DNA of 41,125 nucleotides from Rhodospirillales bacterium (GTDB taxonomy: Bacteria > Pseudomonadota > Alphaproteobacteria > Reyranellales > Reyranellaceae): assembly GCA_947469635.1 (NCBI GenBank), contig CANIRG010000005.1, positions 1 through 41,125 of the forward strand, read 5' to 3'. This document shows, in pieces, positions 15,318 through 23,781 of this stretch (the stretch's first letter is position 1; every line of letters begins with the position of its first letter). Below the pieces are notes generated by a model. It was given only the letters and a program-made list of their open reading frames with translations, searched no databases and was not told the origin of the DNA. The position numbers were made by a program, and so were the translations under genes.

Positions 15318-16814
15318 ATGGTCGCCAGCATCGGGCACTACGTCGGCAACAAGCTCGTCGCGGGCAGGAGCGGACGAACCGGCGACATCACCAACCCCGC
15401 CACCGGCGAGGTCACGGCCGAGGTGGCCTTCGCCTCCGAGGCCGAGATCGACGAGGCGGTGCAGGTGGCCAAGAAGGCGCAGCTCGCCTGGGCCGCGACA
15501 CCGCCGCTCCGCCGCCAGCGCGTCATGTTCAATCTCAAGTTCCTGATCGAGAAGCGCATCGACGATCTCGCGCGTCATCTCAGCCTCGAGCACGGCAAGA
15601 CCTTCGACGATGCCAAGGGCGAGGTCGGGCGCGGGCTCGAGGTCGTGGAGTTCGCCTGCGGCATCGCCCATCACATGAAGGGCGACTTCACCGAGCAGGT
15701 GGCGTCCGACATGGACACCTGGTCGATCCGCCAGCCGCTGGGGGTCGTGGCCGGCATCACGCCGTTCAACTTCCCGATCATGATCCCGTGCTGGATGGGC
15801 GCCATGGCGGTGGCCACCGGCAACGCCTTCATCCTCAAGCCCTCGGAGAAGGACCCGAGCGCGCCGATGCTGCTGGCCGAGCTCTACACCGAGGCGGGCG
15901 CCCCTCCGGGCATCTTCCAGGTGATGAACGGCGACAAGGTCGCGGTCGACGCGCTGCTGCATCATCCCGATGTGCCGGCCATCTCGTTCGTGGGTTCCAC
16001 CGCGATCGGTGAGTACGTCTATCACACCGGCACGCAGCGCAATAAGCGCGTGCAGGCGCTGTGCGGCGCCAAGAACCACATGGTGGTGATGCCCGACGCC
16101 GACCTCGACCAGGTGACCGATGCGCTGATCGGCGCCGGCTATGGCGCGGCGGGCGAGCGCTGCATGGCGATCTCGGTGGCCGTCGCCGCGGGCGATGTCG
16201 GCGACCGATTGATGGAAAAGCTGGCGCCGCGCGTCGCCGCGCTCAAGGTCGGCCCCGGCCTCGACCCGCAGTCGGAGATGGGCCCGCTGGTGACCCGCCA
16301 GCACCGCGACAAGGTGATGGGCTATGTCGACCAGGGCGTGAAGGAAGGCGCCAAGCTGGTGGTCGACGGCCGTGGCCTGAAGCTGCAGGGCTATGAGAAC
16401 GGCAACTTCATGGGCGGCTGCCTGTTCGACAACGTCACTAAAGACATGACGATCTACAAGGACGAGATCTTCGGGCCGGTGCTTTCGGTCGTGCGCTCCA
16501 AGAGCTTCGACGAGGCCATCGGGCTGGTGAACGACCATGCCTACGGCAACGGCACGGCGATCTTCACCCGCGACGGCGATGCCGCCCGGACCTTCGCCAA
16601 CAACGTCAAGATCGGCATGGTCGGCATCAACGTGCCGATCCCGGTGCCGGTGGCCTACCACAGCTTCGGCGGCTGGAAGGCCTCGGTGTTCGGCGACCAC
16701 GGCGTCTACGGCATGGAAGGCGTGCGCTTCTACACCAAGCTCAAGACCATCACCGCCCGCTGGCCGACCGGCATCCGCTCGGGCGCGGAATTCAACTTCA
16801 AGGCGCGGGCTTAG
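15318..16814 (+). CDS. mmsA: Methylmalonate-semialdehyde dehydrogenase (CoA-acylating)
   Basis: 498-residue aldehyde dehydrogenase that turns methylmalonate or malonate semialdehyde plus CoA and NAD into propionyl- or acetyl-CoA, in valine, beta-alanine and inositol breakdown. Family-specific marks are visible: IRQPLGVVAGITPFNFPIM (oxyanion Asn near 151), the catalytic Cys near 282 in GERCMAIS, and GAKNH near 253 where ordinary aldehyde dehydrogenases have the base Glu; Asn there is diagnostic of MMSDH. The end, NVPIPVPVAYHSFGGWK followed by FYTKLKTITARW, is also characteristic. Well-placed GGAGG ribosome site before the ATG. No mmsB or other valine genes adjacent. Confidence 0.96.
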   Translation: MVASIGHYVGNKLVAGRSGRTGDITNPATGEVTAEVAFASEAEIDEAVQVAKKAQLAWAATPPLRRQRVMFNLKFLIEKRIDDLARHLSLEHGKTFDDAKGEVGRGLEVVEFACGIAHHMKGDFTEQVASDMDTWSIRQPLGVVAGITPFNFPIMIPCWMGAMAVATGNAFILKPSEKDPSAPMLLAELYTEAGAPPGIFQVMNGDKVAVDALLHHPDVPAISFVGSTAIGEYVYHTGTQRNKRVQALCGAKNHMVVMPDADLDQVTDALIGAGYGAAGERCMAISVAVAAGDVGDRLMEKLAPRVAALKVGPGLDPQSEMGPLVTRQHRDKVMGYVDQGVKEGAKLVVDGRGLKLQGYENGNFMGGCLFDNVTKDMTIYKDEIFGPVLSVVRSKSFDEAIGLVNDHAYGNGTAIFTRDGDAARTFANNVKIGMVGINVPIPVPVAYHSFGGWKASVFGDHGVYGMEGVRFYTKLKTITARWPTGIRSGAEFNFKARA

Positions 16815-16828
16815 CTCTCACGGAAAGC

Positions 16829-17713
16829 ATGAATCAGAGGGCAAGAATCAGCGTATTCAACGAAGGCAAAGCCTGCGACGCCGTTATTCGGTGGAAAGAA
16901 TGGCAGGCGAACTCGTCCCGGACCGCCCTACAACTGCCCGAAGCCGAGCAGCATGAAGCACCCATCGAAGTCGCCTGCATCATTGCAGGTGAGTTGCACG
17001 CTTTCGAACATACGGGCATCGAGCCTTTTCTCAACCAAATCAGAATGGGCGTGGATAGCGCGAAACTCTTCGGTCCTCTCCAAACGCAGCTACTCGGCAA
17101 GCTACCCAACGAAGGGAGTTTCGATCTGTACGTACCGGTAGGAGCCACTCAGGGCTTGCGGCCCAAGCAAGTTCTGAAAATTCAGAGACTGCTCATCGAC
17201 TGGATCGCCAAGGAGGCAGTCATCTGCCCTGTGGCTCGCCCAGGCCGGGTTATCACGCCGATCCTATCTACAAATCTGGAAGATGTCCCCTTTCCCGTAT
17301 CTCTGCACCGGAACGAGCCGTTAGGGCCAGAGTTCGCAGGACGCTTGGATGTGAGGCACGTCCTACAAGGCGATCTTGAAAAAGCGCGACATGAGCGAAT
17401 CCTCAAAGCCTACAAGGACAAGAAAGACAAGCTTGCGACTTGGAAGAAGGATCTCAATGCTCGAACAGTTCTCGTGCTCGAAGAGAATGATATCCAACTT
17501 ACCAACCATCAGCTGGTGGTCGAAGCGGTAAGGCGTATAGAGCAGACCGCTCAAGACAAACCCGATGACATTTTTCTCGTCAGCACTCATCTCCCAAATC
17601 GCTGGCGGGTAATTCCGATTCGTCTTGGCAAAGAGTTCTACGAACTCGACGGTCGCGATAGGCACCTTCTTGAATTTGATCCCGATGTCCTAACGCAGAT
17701 CACATCGCGTTAG
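16829..17713 (+). CDS. Uncharacterised protein, AT-richer than its surroundings
   Basis: 294 residues, no family I can name. Composition is distinctly less GC-rich and codon use less biased than in all neighbours, suggesting acquisition by transfer. No signal peptide or membrane helix. The N-terminal half has IEVACIIAGELHAFEHTGIEPF, where E47 and E60-H61-T62 resemble the acidic core of restriction-endonuclease-like folds; this is only a resemblance. A charged helical stretch (LEKARHERILKAYKDKKDKL) leads to a C-terminal part with RTVLVLEENDIQLTNHQLVVEA (two blocks) and DDIFLVSTHLPNRWRVIPI. It starts 14 bases after mmsA but is probably not functionally linked. Two related palindromes lie right behind it (17766-17910). 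Confidence 0.7.
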   Translation: MNQRARISVFNEGKACDAVIRWKEWQANSSRTALQLPEAEQHEAPIEVACIIAGELHAFEHTGIEPFLNQIRMGVDSAKLFGPLQTQLLGKLPNEGSFDLYVPVGATQGLRPKQVLKIQRLLIDWIAKEAVICPVARPGRVITPILSTNLEDVPFPVSLHRNEPLGPEFAGRLDVRHVLQGDLEKARHERILKAYKDKKDKLATWKKDLNARTVLVLEENDIQLTNHQLVVEAVRRIEQTAQDKPDDIFLVSTHLPNRWRVIPIRLGKEFYELDGRDRHLLEFDPDVLTQITSR

Positions 17714-17765
17714 CCCCATCGACATACAGCCTGCTTCAAGGCGCGAGCCCAACAAAGACTCATCA

Positions 17766-17910
17766 CCTCCACCGTCTTACGGGGGAGGATAAAGGAGGGG
17801 AGAGCCTCGCTCGCGATATCGCGCATGAGGGTGATCTGTACCCGGAAAGGATAGGCCGCGTCGCCTTCCCCCTCCGGCCTTCGGCCACCTCCCCCGTATG
17901 ACGGGGGAGG
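17766..17910. repeat. Pair of related palindromes between convergent genes
   Basis: CCTCCACCGT-CTT-ACGGGGGAGG (17766-17788, one mismatch) and CCTCCCCCGT-ATG-ACGGGGGAGG (17888-17910, perfect 10-base stem) bracket about 100 bases without a gene. The second lies 11 bases beyond the stop of the minus-strand binding-protein gene and can act as its terminator. The paired arrangement is that of a dispersed repeat unit with hairpin ends; the middle also contains GCCTTCGGC. The whole 17714-17921 gap is explained by this element. Confidence 0.65.
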
Positions 17911-17921
17911 AAGTGGCTTCC

Positions 17922-19484
17922 TTACTTCTTCTCGATGTTCCAGAAGATCGTCACCGGCGATTCGAGCGCGCCGGTGAGCTTCTTGCTCATGGCGGCCGGC
18001 ACCAGCCACTGGCCGACGAAGGCGTGGGTCGGGTTCTCCGACACGCGCACCTGCATGGCCTCGGCCAGCGCCTTGCGCTTGGGCTCGTCGGTCTCGTCGG
18101 CGAAGGCGGCGCGCAGCTTCAGAAGCTCGTCGTCCTTGGGCCAGCCGAACCAGGCGTTCTCGCCCACGGCGTTGATGTAGGTGTTGGCCAGCGGATCCAC
18201 GATGTCGACCGCGGCCGACGAAGTGAGGAACACGTTCCATCCACCCTTGTCCGGCGCGTCCTTGCGGGCACGGCGGCTCACCACCGTCGTCCAGTCCATG
18301 GACTGCATGTCGACCTTCATGCCCGCCCGCTCCATGAGCTGCTTGGCGACCGGGGCGAGGTTGGCCAGGATCTGCAGGTCGGTGGAGTGCATCAGGACGA
18401 CGGGCTTGCCATCGTAGCCACCCTCCTTCAGCAGCTCCCTCGCCTTGACGACGTTGCTCTCGAACTTGTCCTCGAAGCCCTTGGTGGTCGCGTAGGGCGT
18501 CTCACACATGAACATCGCCTTGCAGACCTTGTAGTAGCGCTCGTCGCCGATCACGCCGTCGAGAAAGTCCTTCTGGTTGAAGGCATAGAGCAGCGCCTGC
18601 CGCACCTTGGGATTGTCGAACGGCGGATGGAGCTGGTTGAAGCGGAAGATGTACTGGTTGCCCCACTTGTTGAGCGTGAGCAGCTTGAGGTCCGGGCTCG
18701 CCTCCATCATCTTCAGCAGGTCGTGCTGCGGCGTCTCGATCATGTCGATCTCGCCCTTGATCAGGGCGTTGGTCGCGGTCTGCTGGTCGGGGATCGCCAC
18801 CCATTCGACGCGATCGACCTTGGCGATCTTGCCGCCGGCGAGGCCGGACGCGGGCTCCGGCCGCGGCTTGTACTTGGGATTCCTGACGTAGACCGTCTTC
18901 TCGCCGGGCTTCCATTCGTTCTTGACGAAGATGAAGGGGCCGGAGCCCGTGTAGTCCTCGATCTGCTTCGCGGCGTCGGTCTCGGCCACCTTCTTCGGCA
19001 TGATGAAGGCATTGCCCGACGGCTTGCCCAGCGCCTGCAGCATGATGCCGGTCGGCGCCTTGAGCACGATCTGGAAAGTCTTGGCGTCGACCGCCTTCAG
19101 CTCGCCGACCTTGCTGAACAGGGCCTGGCCCAGCGGGTCACGCACGGCCCAGCGCTTGAGCGAGGGGATGACGTCCTCGGAGGTGACCGGCGTGCCGTCG
19201 TGGAACTCGAGCCCGTCGCGCAGCGTGAAGGTCCAGGTGAGCTTGTCGGCGGAGGTCGTCCATTTGTCGACCATCTGCGGCTTGATCTCGAGATTGCCGT
19301 CGAGCGCGAACAGCGTGTCGTAGATCATGTAACCATGGTTGCGGACGATGTAGGCCGTCGTCCACACCGGATCGAGGATCTTCAGGTCGGAATGATTGAC
19401 CACGCGCAGGGTGGTCTGCGCACTCGCCGATCCCGCAAGGCCAAGAACGAATGCCAATGCAACGCCTAGACTACGCCTGCCCAT
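17922..19484 (-). CDS. Family-5 (peptide/nickel type) ABC substrate-binding protein, copy 2
   Basis: 520-residue periplasmic receptor. Signal peptide MGRRSLGVALAFVLGLAGSASA, then family-5 marks: LRVVNHSDLKILDPVWTTAY, DKLTWTFTLRDGLEFHDGTP (two blocks) with VTSEDV, GSGPF, NPKYKP, and a conserved end VTIFWNIEKK. A Cys pair in CKAMFMC probably forms a disulfide and is shared with the paralog. Start ATG at 19484 follows GGGAGG by five bases. About two thirds of residues match the copy at 19561-21126 by eye, a tandem duplication. No permease or ATPase gene is near, so the transporter proper lies elsewhere. Ligand unknown; the GMC oxidoreductase upstream suggests an alcohol or short peptide-like compound at best. 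Confidence 0.92.
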   Translation of the reverse strand: MGRRSLGVALAFVLGLAGSASAQTTLRVVNHSDLKILDPVWTTAYIVRNHGYMIYDTLFALDGNLEIKPQMVDKWTTSADKLTWTFTLRDGLEFHDGTPVTSEDVIPSLKRWAVRDPLGQALFSKVGELKAVDAKTFQIVLKAPTGIMLQALGKPSGNAFIMPKKVAETDAAKQIEDYTGSGPFIFVKNEWKPGEKTVYVRNPKYKPRPEPASGLAGGKIAKVDRVEWVAIPDQQTATNALIKGEIDMIETPQHDLLKMMEASPDLKLLTLNKWGNQYIFRFNQLHPPFDNPKVRQALLYAFNQKDFLDGVIGDERYYKVCKAMFMCETPYATTKGFEDKFESNVVKARELLKEGGYDGKPVVLMHSTDLQILANLAPVAKQLMERAGMKVDMQSMDWTTVVSRRARKDAPDKGGWNVFLTSSAAVDIVDPLANTYINAVGENAWFGWPKDDELLKLRAAFADETDEPKRKALAEAMQVRVSENPTHAFVGQWLVPAAMSKKLTGALESPVTIFWNIEKK

Positions 19485-19560
19485 TGCCGCCTCCCGATAG
19501 GTTTGTTGGCCCCATCCTGGGTCGGCGGCGCGGCGATTGGCAAGAGCACAAAGGTCCCTC

Positions 19561-21126
19561 TTACCTTCCCGTCTTCTCGATGTTCCAGAACACGGGGACC
19601 GGCGACACCACGCTGCCGGTGACGTTCTTCCGGATCGCCATGGCGTTGTTGTACTGGCCGAGGAAGGCATGCGTCGGGTTCTCGGCGGCGCGGAGCTGCA
19701 GCTTCTCGACGATCTCCTTGCGCTTGGCCTCGTCGGTCTCGTCGGCGAAGGCATCGCGCAGCTTGGTGATCTCGGCATCGCAGGGCCAGCCGAACCACGC
19801 CTTGTCGCAGGTGGCGCCGATGAAGCTGTAGGTGAGTGGATCGAGCGAGTCGGCGCCACTGGTCGAGGTGATCAGCACGTTCCAGCCGCCCTGCGCCGGC
19901 GGCTCGCGCTTGGCGCGGCGGCTGACGAGCGTCTGCCAGTCCATCGACTGCATGTCGACCTTCAGGCCGGCCTTTTCCATCAACGACTTGGCGACCGGCG
20001 CCATGTTGGTGAGCACATAAAGGTCGGTCGAGTGCATCAGAACCACCGGCGTGCCGTCGTAGCCCCCCTCTTTCAACAGCTCCTTCGCCTTCGTGAAATT
20101 GCTCTCGTACTTGTCGGCGAAGCCCACCGTGGTCTCGTAAGGCCCGCCGCACATGAACATGGCCTTGCAGACCAGATAGTACTCCGGGTCGCCGATCACC
20201 GCGTCGAGGAAGTCCTTCTGGTTCAGCGCGTGGAGCATCGCCTGCCGGACCTTGGGATTGTCGAACGGCCTGTGCAGCTGGTTGAAGCGGAAGATGTACT
20301 GATTGCCCCATTTGTTGGTGGTGACCAGCGAGATGTTCCGGTCCTTCTTGAGGATCGGATAGAGGTCGTGCTGCGGCGCCTCGATGATGTCGACCTCGCC
20401 GGCCGCCAACGCATTCACCGCGGTCTGCTGGTCGGGCATTGCCAGCCATTCGACGCGATCGACCTTGGCGATCTTGCCTCCGGCCAGCCCGCCCGCCGGC
20501 TCGGATCGCGGCTTGTACCTGGGATTCTTCACGTAGACCGTCTTGTCGCCGGGCTTCCACTCGTCGCGCTTGAAGATGAAGGGGCCGGAGCCCACGAACT
20601 CCTTGATCTGCTCGCTGGCCGGCGTCTCGGCGATGCGCCTGGGCATGATGAAGGGATTGCCCGACGGCTTGGCCAGGGCCTGCAACACCACGCCGGTCGG
20701 CGACTTCAGCACGATCCGGAAGGTCTTGGGATCGATCGCCTTCACCTCGGCGACCTTGGCCCACAGGATCTGGCCCAGCGAATCGCGCACCGCCCAGCGA
20801 TTCAGCGACGCCACGACATCGTCGGTGGTGACCGGCTGGCCGTCGTGGAACTCCAATCCATCACGAAGCGTGAAGGTCCAGGTGAGCTTGTCGGCCGAGG
20901 TCGTCCATGTCTCGACCATCTGCGGCTTGATCTGAAGCTTGTCGTCGAGCGCAAACAGCGTGTCGTAGATCATGTAGGCGTGGTTGCGCACGATGAAGGC
21001 GGTGGTCCAGATCGGATCGAGGATTTTGAGATCTGAATGGGCCACGACCCGCAACGTGGTCTGTGCGGTGGCCAGGCCAGGAAGCGATATCGCGAGCACC
21101 GCGAGAATTCGAACCAACGACTTCAT
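19561..21126 (-). CDS. Family-5 (peptide/nickel type) ABC substrate-binding protein, copy 1
   Basis: 521-residue paralog of the downstream gene with the same order of marks: signal peptide MKSLVRILAVLAISLPGLATA, LRVVAHSDLKILDPIWTTAF, EFHDGQPVTTDDV, GSGPFIFKRDEWKPG, CKAMFMC and the end VPVFWNIEKTGR. The start is taken as the ATG at 21126 rather than the GTG just before it, because that ATG overlaps the stop of the GMC gene (TGATG) and GGAGG lies eight bases upstream: translation is coupled. Differences from copy 2 cluster in binding-lobe segments such as SLVTTNKWGNQ versus LLTLNKWGNQ and DSLDPLTYSFIGATCDKAW versus DIVDPLANTYINAVGENAW, which may give a different ligand. Confidence 0.93.
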   Translation of the reverse strand: MKSLVRILAVLAISLPGLATAQTTLRVVAHSDLKILDPIWTTAFIVRNHAYMIYDTLFALDDKLQIKPQMVETWTTSADKLTWTFTLRDGLEFHDGQPVTTDDVVASLNRWAVRDSLGQILWAKVAEVKAIDPKTFRIVLKSPTGVVLQALAKPSGNPFIMPRRIAETPASEQIKEFVGSGPFIFKRDEWKPGDKTVYVKNPRYKPRSEPAGGLAGGKIAKVDRVEWLAMPDQQTAVNALAAGEVDIIEAPQHDLYPILKKDRNISLVTTNKWGNQYIFRFNQLHRPFDNPKVRQAMLHALNQKDFLDAVIGDPEYYLVCKAMFMCGGPYETTVGFADKYESNFTKAKELLKEGGYDGTPVVLMHSTDLYVLTNMAPVAKSLMEKAGLKVDMQSMDWQTLVSRRAKREPPAQGGWNVLITSTSGADSLDPLTYSFIGATCDKAWFGWPCDAEITKLRDAFADETDEAKRKEIVEKLQLRAAENPTHAFLGQYNNAMAIRKNVTGSVVSPVPVFWNIEKTGR

Positions 21127-22790
21127 CACGCTGCCCTCCGCGTCGCCAATGCACTGCCGCGCCGGCCATCCTCGATCACCATTTGCGCCGCCTTGTCGGC
21201 GATCATGATCGTTGGCGTATTGGTGTTGCCCGAGGTGATCGTCGGCATCACCGAGGCATCGACCACGCGCAAGCCTTCGAGGCCGAAGACGCGCAGCCGC
21301 TCGTCCACCACCGCCATCGGATCGGACGGCAGGCCCATCTTCGCCGTGCCCACGGGATGGAAGATCGTGGTGCCGATGTCGCCGGCAGCCTTGGCCAGCG
21401 ACGCCTCGTCGTCGCCCACGCTCGGACCGGGCAGATACTCCTCCGGCCGATAGGGCTGCATCGCGGGCTGGCGCATCAGGCGGCGCGTGACGCGGATGGC
21501 ATCGGCGGCCACGCGCCGGTCCTCGGGCGTGGAGAGATAGTTTGGCGCGATGAGCGGCTTGGCCGACGGATCGGCCGAGCGCAGCCGGATCGTGCCGCGC
21601 GAGGTCGGCCGCAGATTGCAGGCGCTCACCGTGACCGCCGGGAAGCGATGCAGCGGCTCGCCAAACCGGTCGAGCGACAGCGGCTGGACGTGGAACTCGA
21701 TATTCGCCCGCTCATGGTCGGACGACGACGTGGTGAAGATGCCGAGCTGCGACGGCGCCATGGTGAGCGGCCCTGTCTGGAACAAGGCGTACTCCAGTCC
21801 CATCAGCGCGCGACCCATCAGCGAATGATAGGTGGCGTTCAGCGTCTTGACGTCATTGACCTTGAAGATGGCACGCTGCTGCAGATGGTCCTGCAGGTTG
21901 CGGCCAACGCCGGGCCTGTCCTGCACCGTGGCGATGCCGTGCTCCGTGAGCCAGTCGGCGGGCCCGACGCCGGAGAGTTGCAGGATCTGCGGCGAACCCA
22001 CGGCGCCCGCCGACAGGATGACCTCGCCGCTCGCGCGCGCCTCGACCGGCCGGCCGTTCTGTCGGAAGCGGACGCCGACAGCGCGCCTGCCCTCGAACAG
22101 CACCTTCTCCACCAGCACGCCGGTCTCCAGCCGCAAGTTGGGCCGCTTGAGCACCGGCTTCAGGAAGGCGCGGGCGGCCGACATACGCACGCCACGCCGC
22201 TGGTTGACGTGGAAGTAGCCGACACCCTCGTTGTCGCCGGTGTTGAAATCCCGCGTCGCCGGAATGCCCATTTCCGTCGCCGCCCTGGCGATGGCATCCA
22301 GCACGTCCCACTTCACGCGCATCTGCTCGACGCGCCATTCGCCGCCGCCGCCGTGATGCTCGGTGTCGCCCAGGAAGTGGCCGTCGAGCCGCTTGAAGGT
22401 CGGCAGCACATCGTCCCAGCCCCAGCCGGAAAGGCCGAGCTGCCGCCAATGGTCGTAGTCCTGCGACTGGCCGCGCATCGAGATCATGCCGTTGATCGCC
22501 GAGCAGCCGCCGATCACTTTGCCGCGCGGGTAGTTGAGTGCGCGACCGTTCAGGCCGGGCTCCTTCTCGGTCTGGAACATCCAGTCCGACCGCGGATTGC
22601 CCATGGCGAAGAGATAGCCGACCGGGATGTGGAACCAGATCCAGTTGTCGCGACCACCGGCTTCCAGCAGCAGGACGCGAGTTTTGGGATCAGCCGACAG
22701 GCGGTTGGCCATCACGCAGCCAGCCGACCCTGCGCCGACGACGATATAGTCGAAATCTCCCTCGAGCCGGGTGGCCGCTTCCGCTGTCAT
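21126..22790 (-). CDS. GMC family FAD-dependent oxidoreductase (choline dehydrogenase-like)
   Basis: 554 residues. FAD-binding start DFDYIVVGAGSAGCVMANRL (GAGSAG near 19-24), LLLEAGG, the GMC signature RGKVIGGCSAINGM, the second signature GAVGSPQILQLSGVGP, and the C-terminal active-site pair His in FHPVGTAKMG and Asn in SGNTNTPTIMIA. Oxidises an alcohol to an aldehyde, passing electrons to a quinone or other acceptor; no signal peptide. Preceded by AGGAG five to six bases before ATG. Coupled to two binding-protein genes, an uncommon partner, which implies that the imported solute or its product is the alcohol oxidised (inference). Substrate cannot be read from sequence. Confidence 0.93.
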   Translation of the reverse strand: MTAEAATRLEGDFDYIVVGAGSAGCVMANRLSADPKTRVLLLEAGGRDNWIWFHIPVGYLFAMGNPRSDWMFQTEKEPGLNGRALNYPRGKVIGGCSAINGMISMRGQSQDYDHWRQLGLSGWGWDDVLPTFKRLDGHFLGDTEHHGGGGEWRVEQMRVKWDVLDAIARAATEMGIPATRDFNTGDNEGVGYFHVNQRRGVRMSAARAFLKPVLKRPNLRLETGVLVEKVLFEGRRAVGVRFRQNGRPVEARASGEVILSAGAVGSPQILQLSGVGPADWLTEHGIATVQDRPGVGRNLQDHLQQRAIFKVNDVKTLNATYHSLMGRALMGLEYALFQTGPLTMAPSQLGIFTTSSSDHERANIEFHVQPLSLDRFGEPLHRFPAVTVSACNLRPTSRGTIRLRSADPSAKPLIAPNYLSTPEDRRVAADAIRVTRRLMRQPAMQPYRPEEYLPGPSVGDDEASLAKAAGDIGTTIFHPVGTAKMGLPSDPMAVVDERLRVFGLEGLRVVDASVMPTITSGNTNTPTIMIADKAAQMVIEDGRRGSALATRRAA

Positions 22791-22854
22791 GGCAACTCCT
22801 TGCGGGTCGCATGATGCGGTGGGGTTCCGCGCAGGTCCAGCCGTAGAGATCTCT

Positions 22855-22897
22855 CGCTGCGCTGGGATGACAATGTTGTGTCGCCCCGAGCGCAGCG
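22855..22897. repeat. Intergenic stem-loop repeat
   Basis: CGCTGCGCT (22855-22863) and AGCGCAGCG (22889-22897) form a perfect 9-base stem around a 25-base loop, preceded by GTAGAGATCTCT. The phrase 'GAGATCTCTCGCTGCGCT..GGGATGACAA' is a dispersed repeat type in Bradyrhizobium-like genomes (recalled). It fills the gap between the YeaQ-like gene and the GMC gene. Confidence 0.6.
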
Positions 22898-22907
22898 GCT
22901 GAGCCGA

Positions 22908-23165
22908 TTACGCCGCGCGTGACGCGGCGATCCGGTTCCAGATGAAGAGCACGAGGACCGCGCCGACGATGGCGCCGATGAAGCCGGCGCCCTGGTCGGG
23001 GCGGTACCAGCCGATCGCCTGACCGATGAAGGTCGCGGCGAAGGCGCCGGCAATGCCCAGCAACGTGGTGAGAATGAAGCCGGCAGGCTTGTTCGGTCCC
23101 GCCGACACCAGCCGAGCGATGACCCCGGCCACGAAGCCGATCAGCACGATCCAAAGAATGCTCAT
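22908..23165 (-). CDS. GlsB/YeaQ/YmgE-type small membrane protein
   Basis: 85 residues with three hydrophobic helices and the family Gly pattern: ILWIVLIGFVAGVIARLV, GFILTTLLGIAGAFAATFIGQAIG (in parts), GFIGAIVGAVLVLFIWNRI. Members are stress-induced inner-membrane proteins formerly called transglycosylase-associated; no reaction is established. Immediately upstream on the same strand is a YidB-like gene 22 bases away, so the two form a small envelope-stress-type unit (inference). Confidence 0.9.
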   Translation of the reverse strand: MSILWIVLIGFVAGVIARLVSAGPNKPAGFILTTLLGIAGAFAATFIGQAIGWYRPDQGAGFIGAIVGAVLVLFIWNRIAASRAA

Positions 23166-23187
23166 GATTGCTCTCCGCTCCCCGGTG

Positions 23188-23715
23188 TCATACGACGCGC
23201 TTCATTTCCTCGTGAGTCGGCAGCCGCCCGTCGGGCGTCAGCTCGTCGACCGCACTGGGGAGTTCCTTGGCAAGCCCTGCCAGCAACTGTTCGCGCGTCA
23301 GTCCGGTGCGCGCCGTCAGGAACGCGATCTGTTCCGGCGTGAGCACGTCGTCGAGATCCTGGGGCTCGATGTCCTGGTTCTGGCCGGTCGAAACCCACGA
23401 CTTGGCGACGTCTCCCTTGCCGGCGCCCTGGAACTGCTTGATCAGGTCGCCGAGCCCGCCGCTCAGCATGCCGCCCAGCCCACCGGCGCCGACAGCACTG
23501 CCCAAACCGTTCCTCAACATGTCGCCGAGACCGCCGCCGGACGTTGCGGGCGTGGAGCCCGGCTGCGCCGCGCTGCCGCTGAAGCTCTTGACCGCCTTGT
23601 AGGCGAGCAAGCCCATGATCGCCATCATGATGGGCGACATGCCGCCAGCGCTGCCGGCCGTCGCGCCACCGCGCGGGCCGTTCCTCATGCCCGTGAGCAC
23701 GTCCATTAAACCCAA
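23188..23715 (-). CDS. YidB-like (DUF937) protein
   Basis: 175 residues with Gly-rich middle (GGGLGDMLRNGLGSAVGAGGLG in parts) and the YidB end: GQNQDIEPQDLDDVL, LARTGLTREQLLAGLA-like TARTGLTREQLLAGLAKELP, VDELTPDGRLPT. The start is taken as a TTG at 23715: it gives MGLMDVLTGMRNGPRG, matching how homologs begin, and GGAGG lies five bases before it, whereas the ATG at 23706 is 14 bases from that site. Function unknown; members occur with small stress proteins, as here. Confidence 0.87.
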   Translation of the reverse strand: MGLMDVLTGMRNGPRGGATAGSAGGMSPIMMAIMGLLAYKAVKSFSGSAAQPGSTPATSGGGLGDMLRNGLGSAVGAGGLGGMLSGGLGDLIKQFQGAGKGDVAKSWVSTGQNQDIEPQDLDDVLTPEQIAFLTARTGLTREQLLAGLAKELPSAVDELTPDGRLPTHEEMKRVV

Positions 23716-23781
23716 GTCTGCCTCCCGCCGGTTGAATTCGCGCCTACACAACGAGCGTGGCGACCGCAGGTTGCTCCCTGG

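Noticed and set aside
17898-22814. Three long plus-strand open frames (about 500-580 codons each) opposite the binding proteins and GMC gene
   Set aside because: They mirror the minus-strand genes, which carry signal peptides, motifs and ribosome sites; the plus-strand translations show none.
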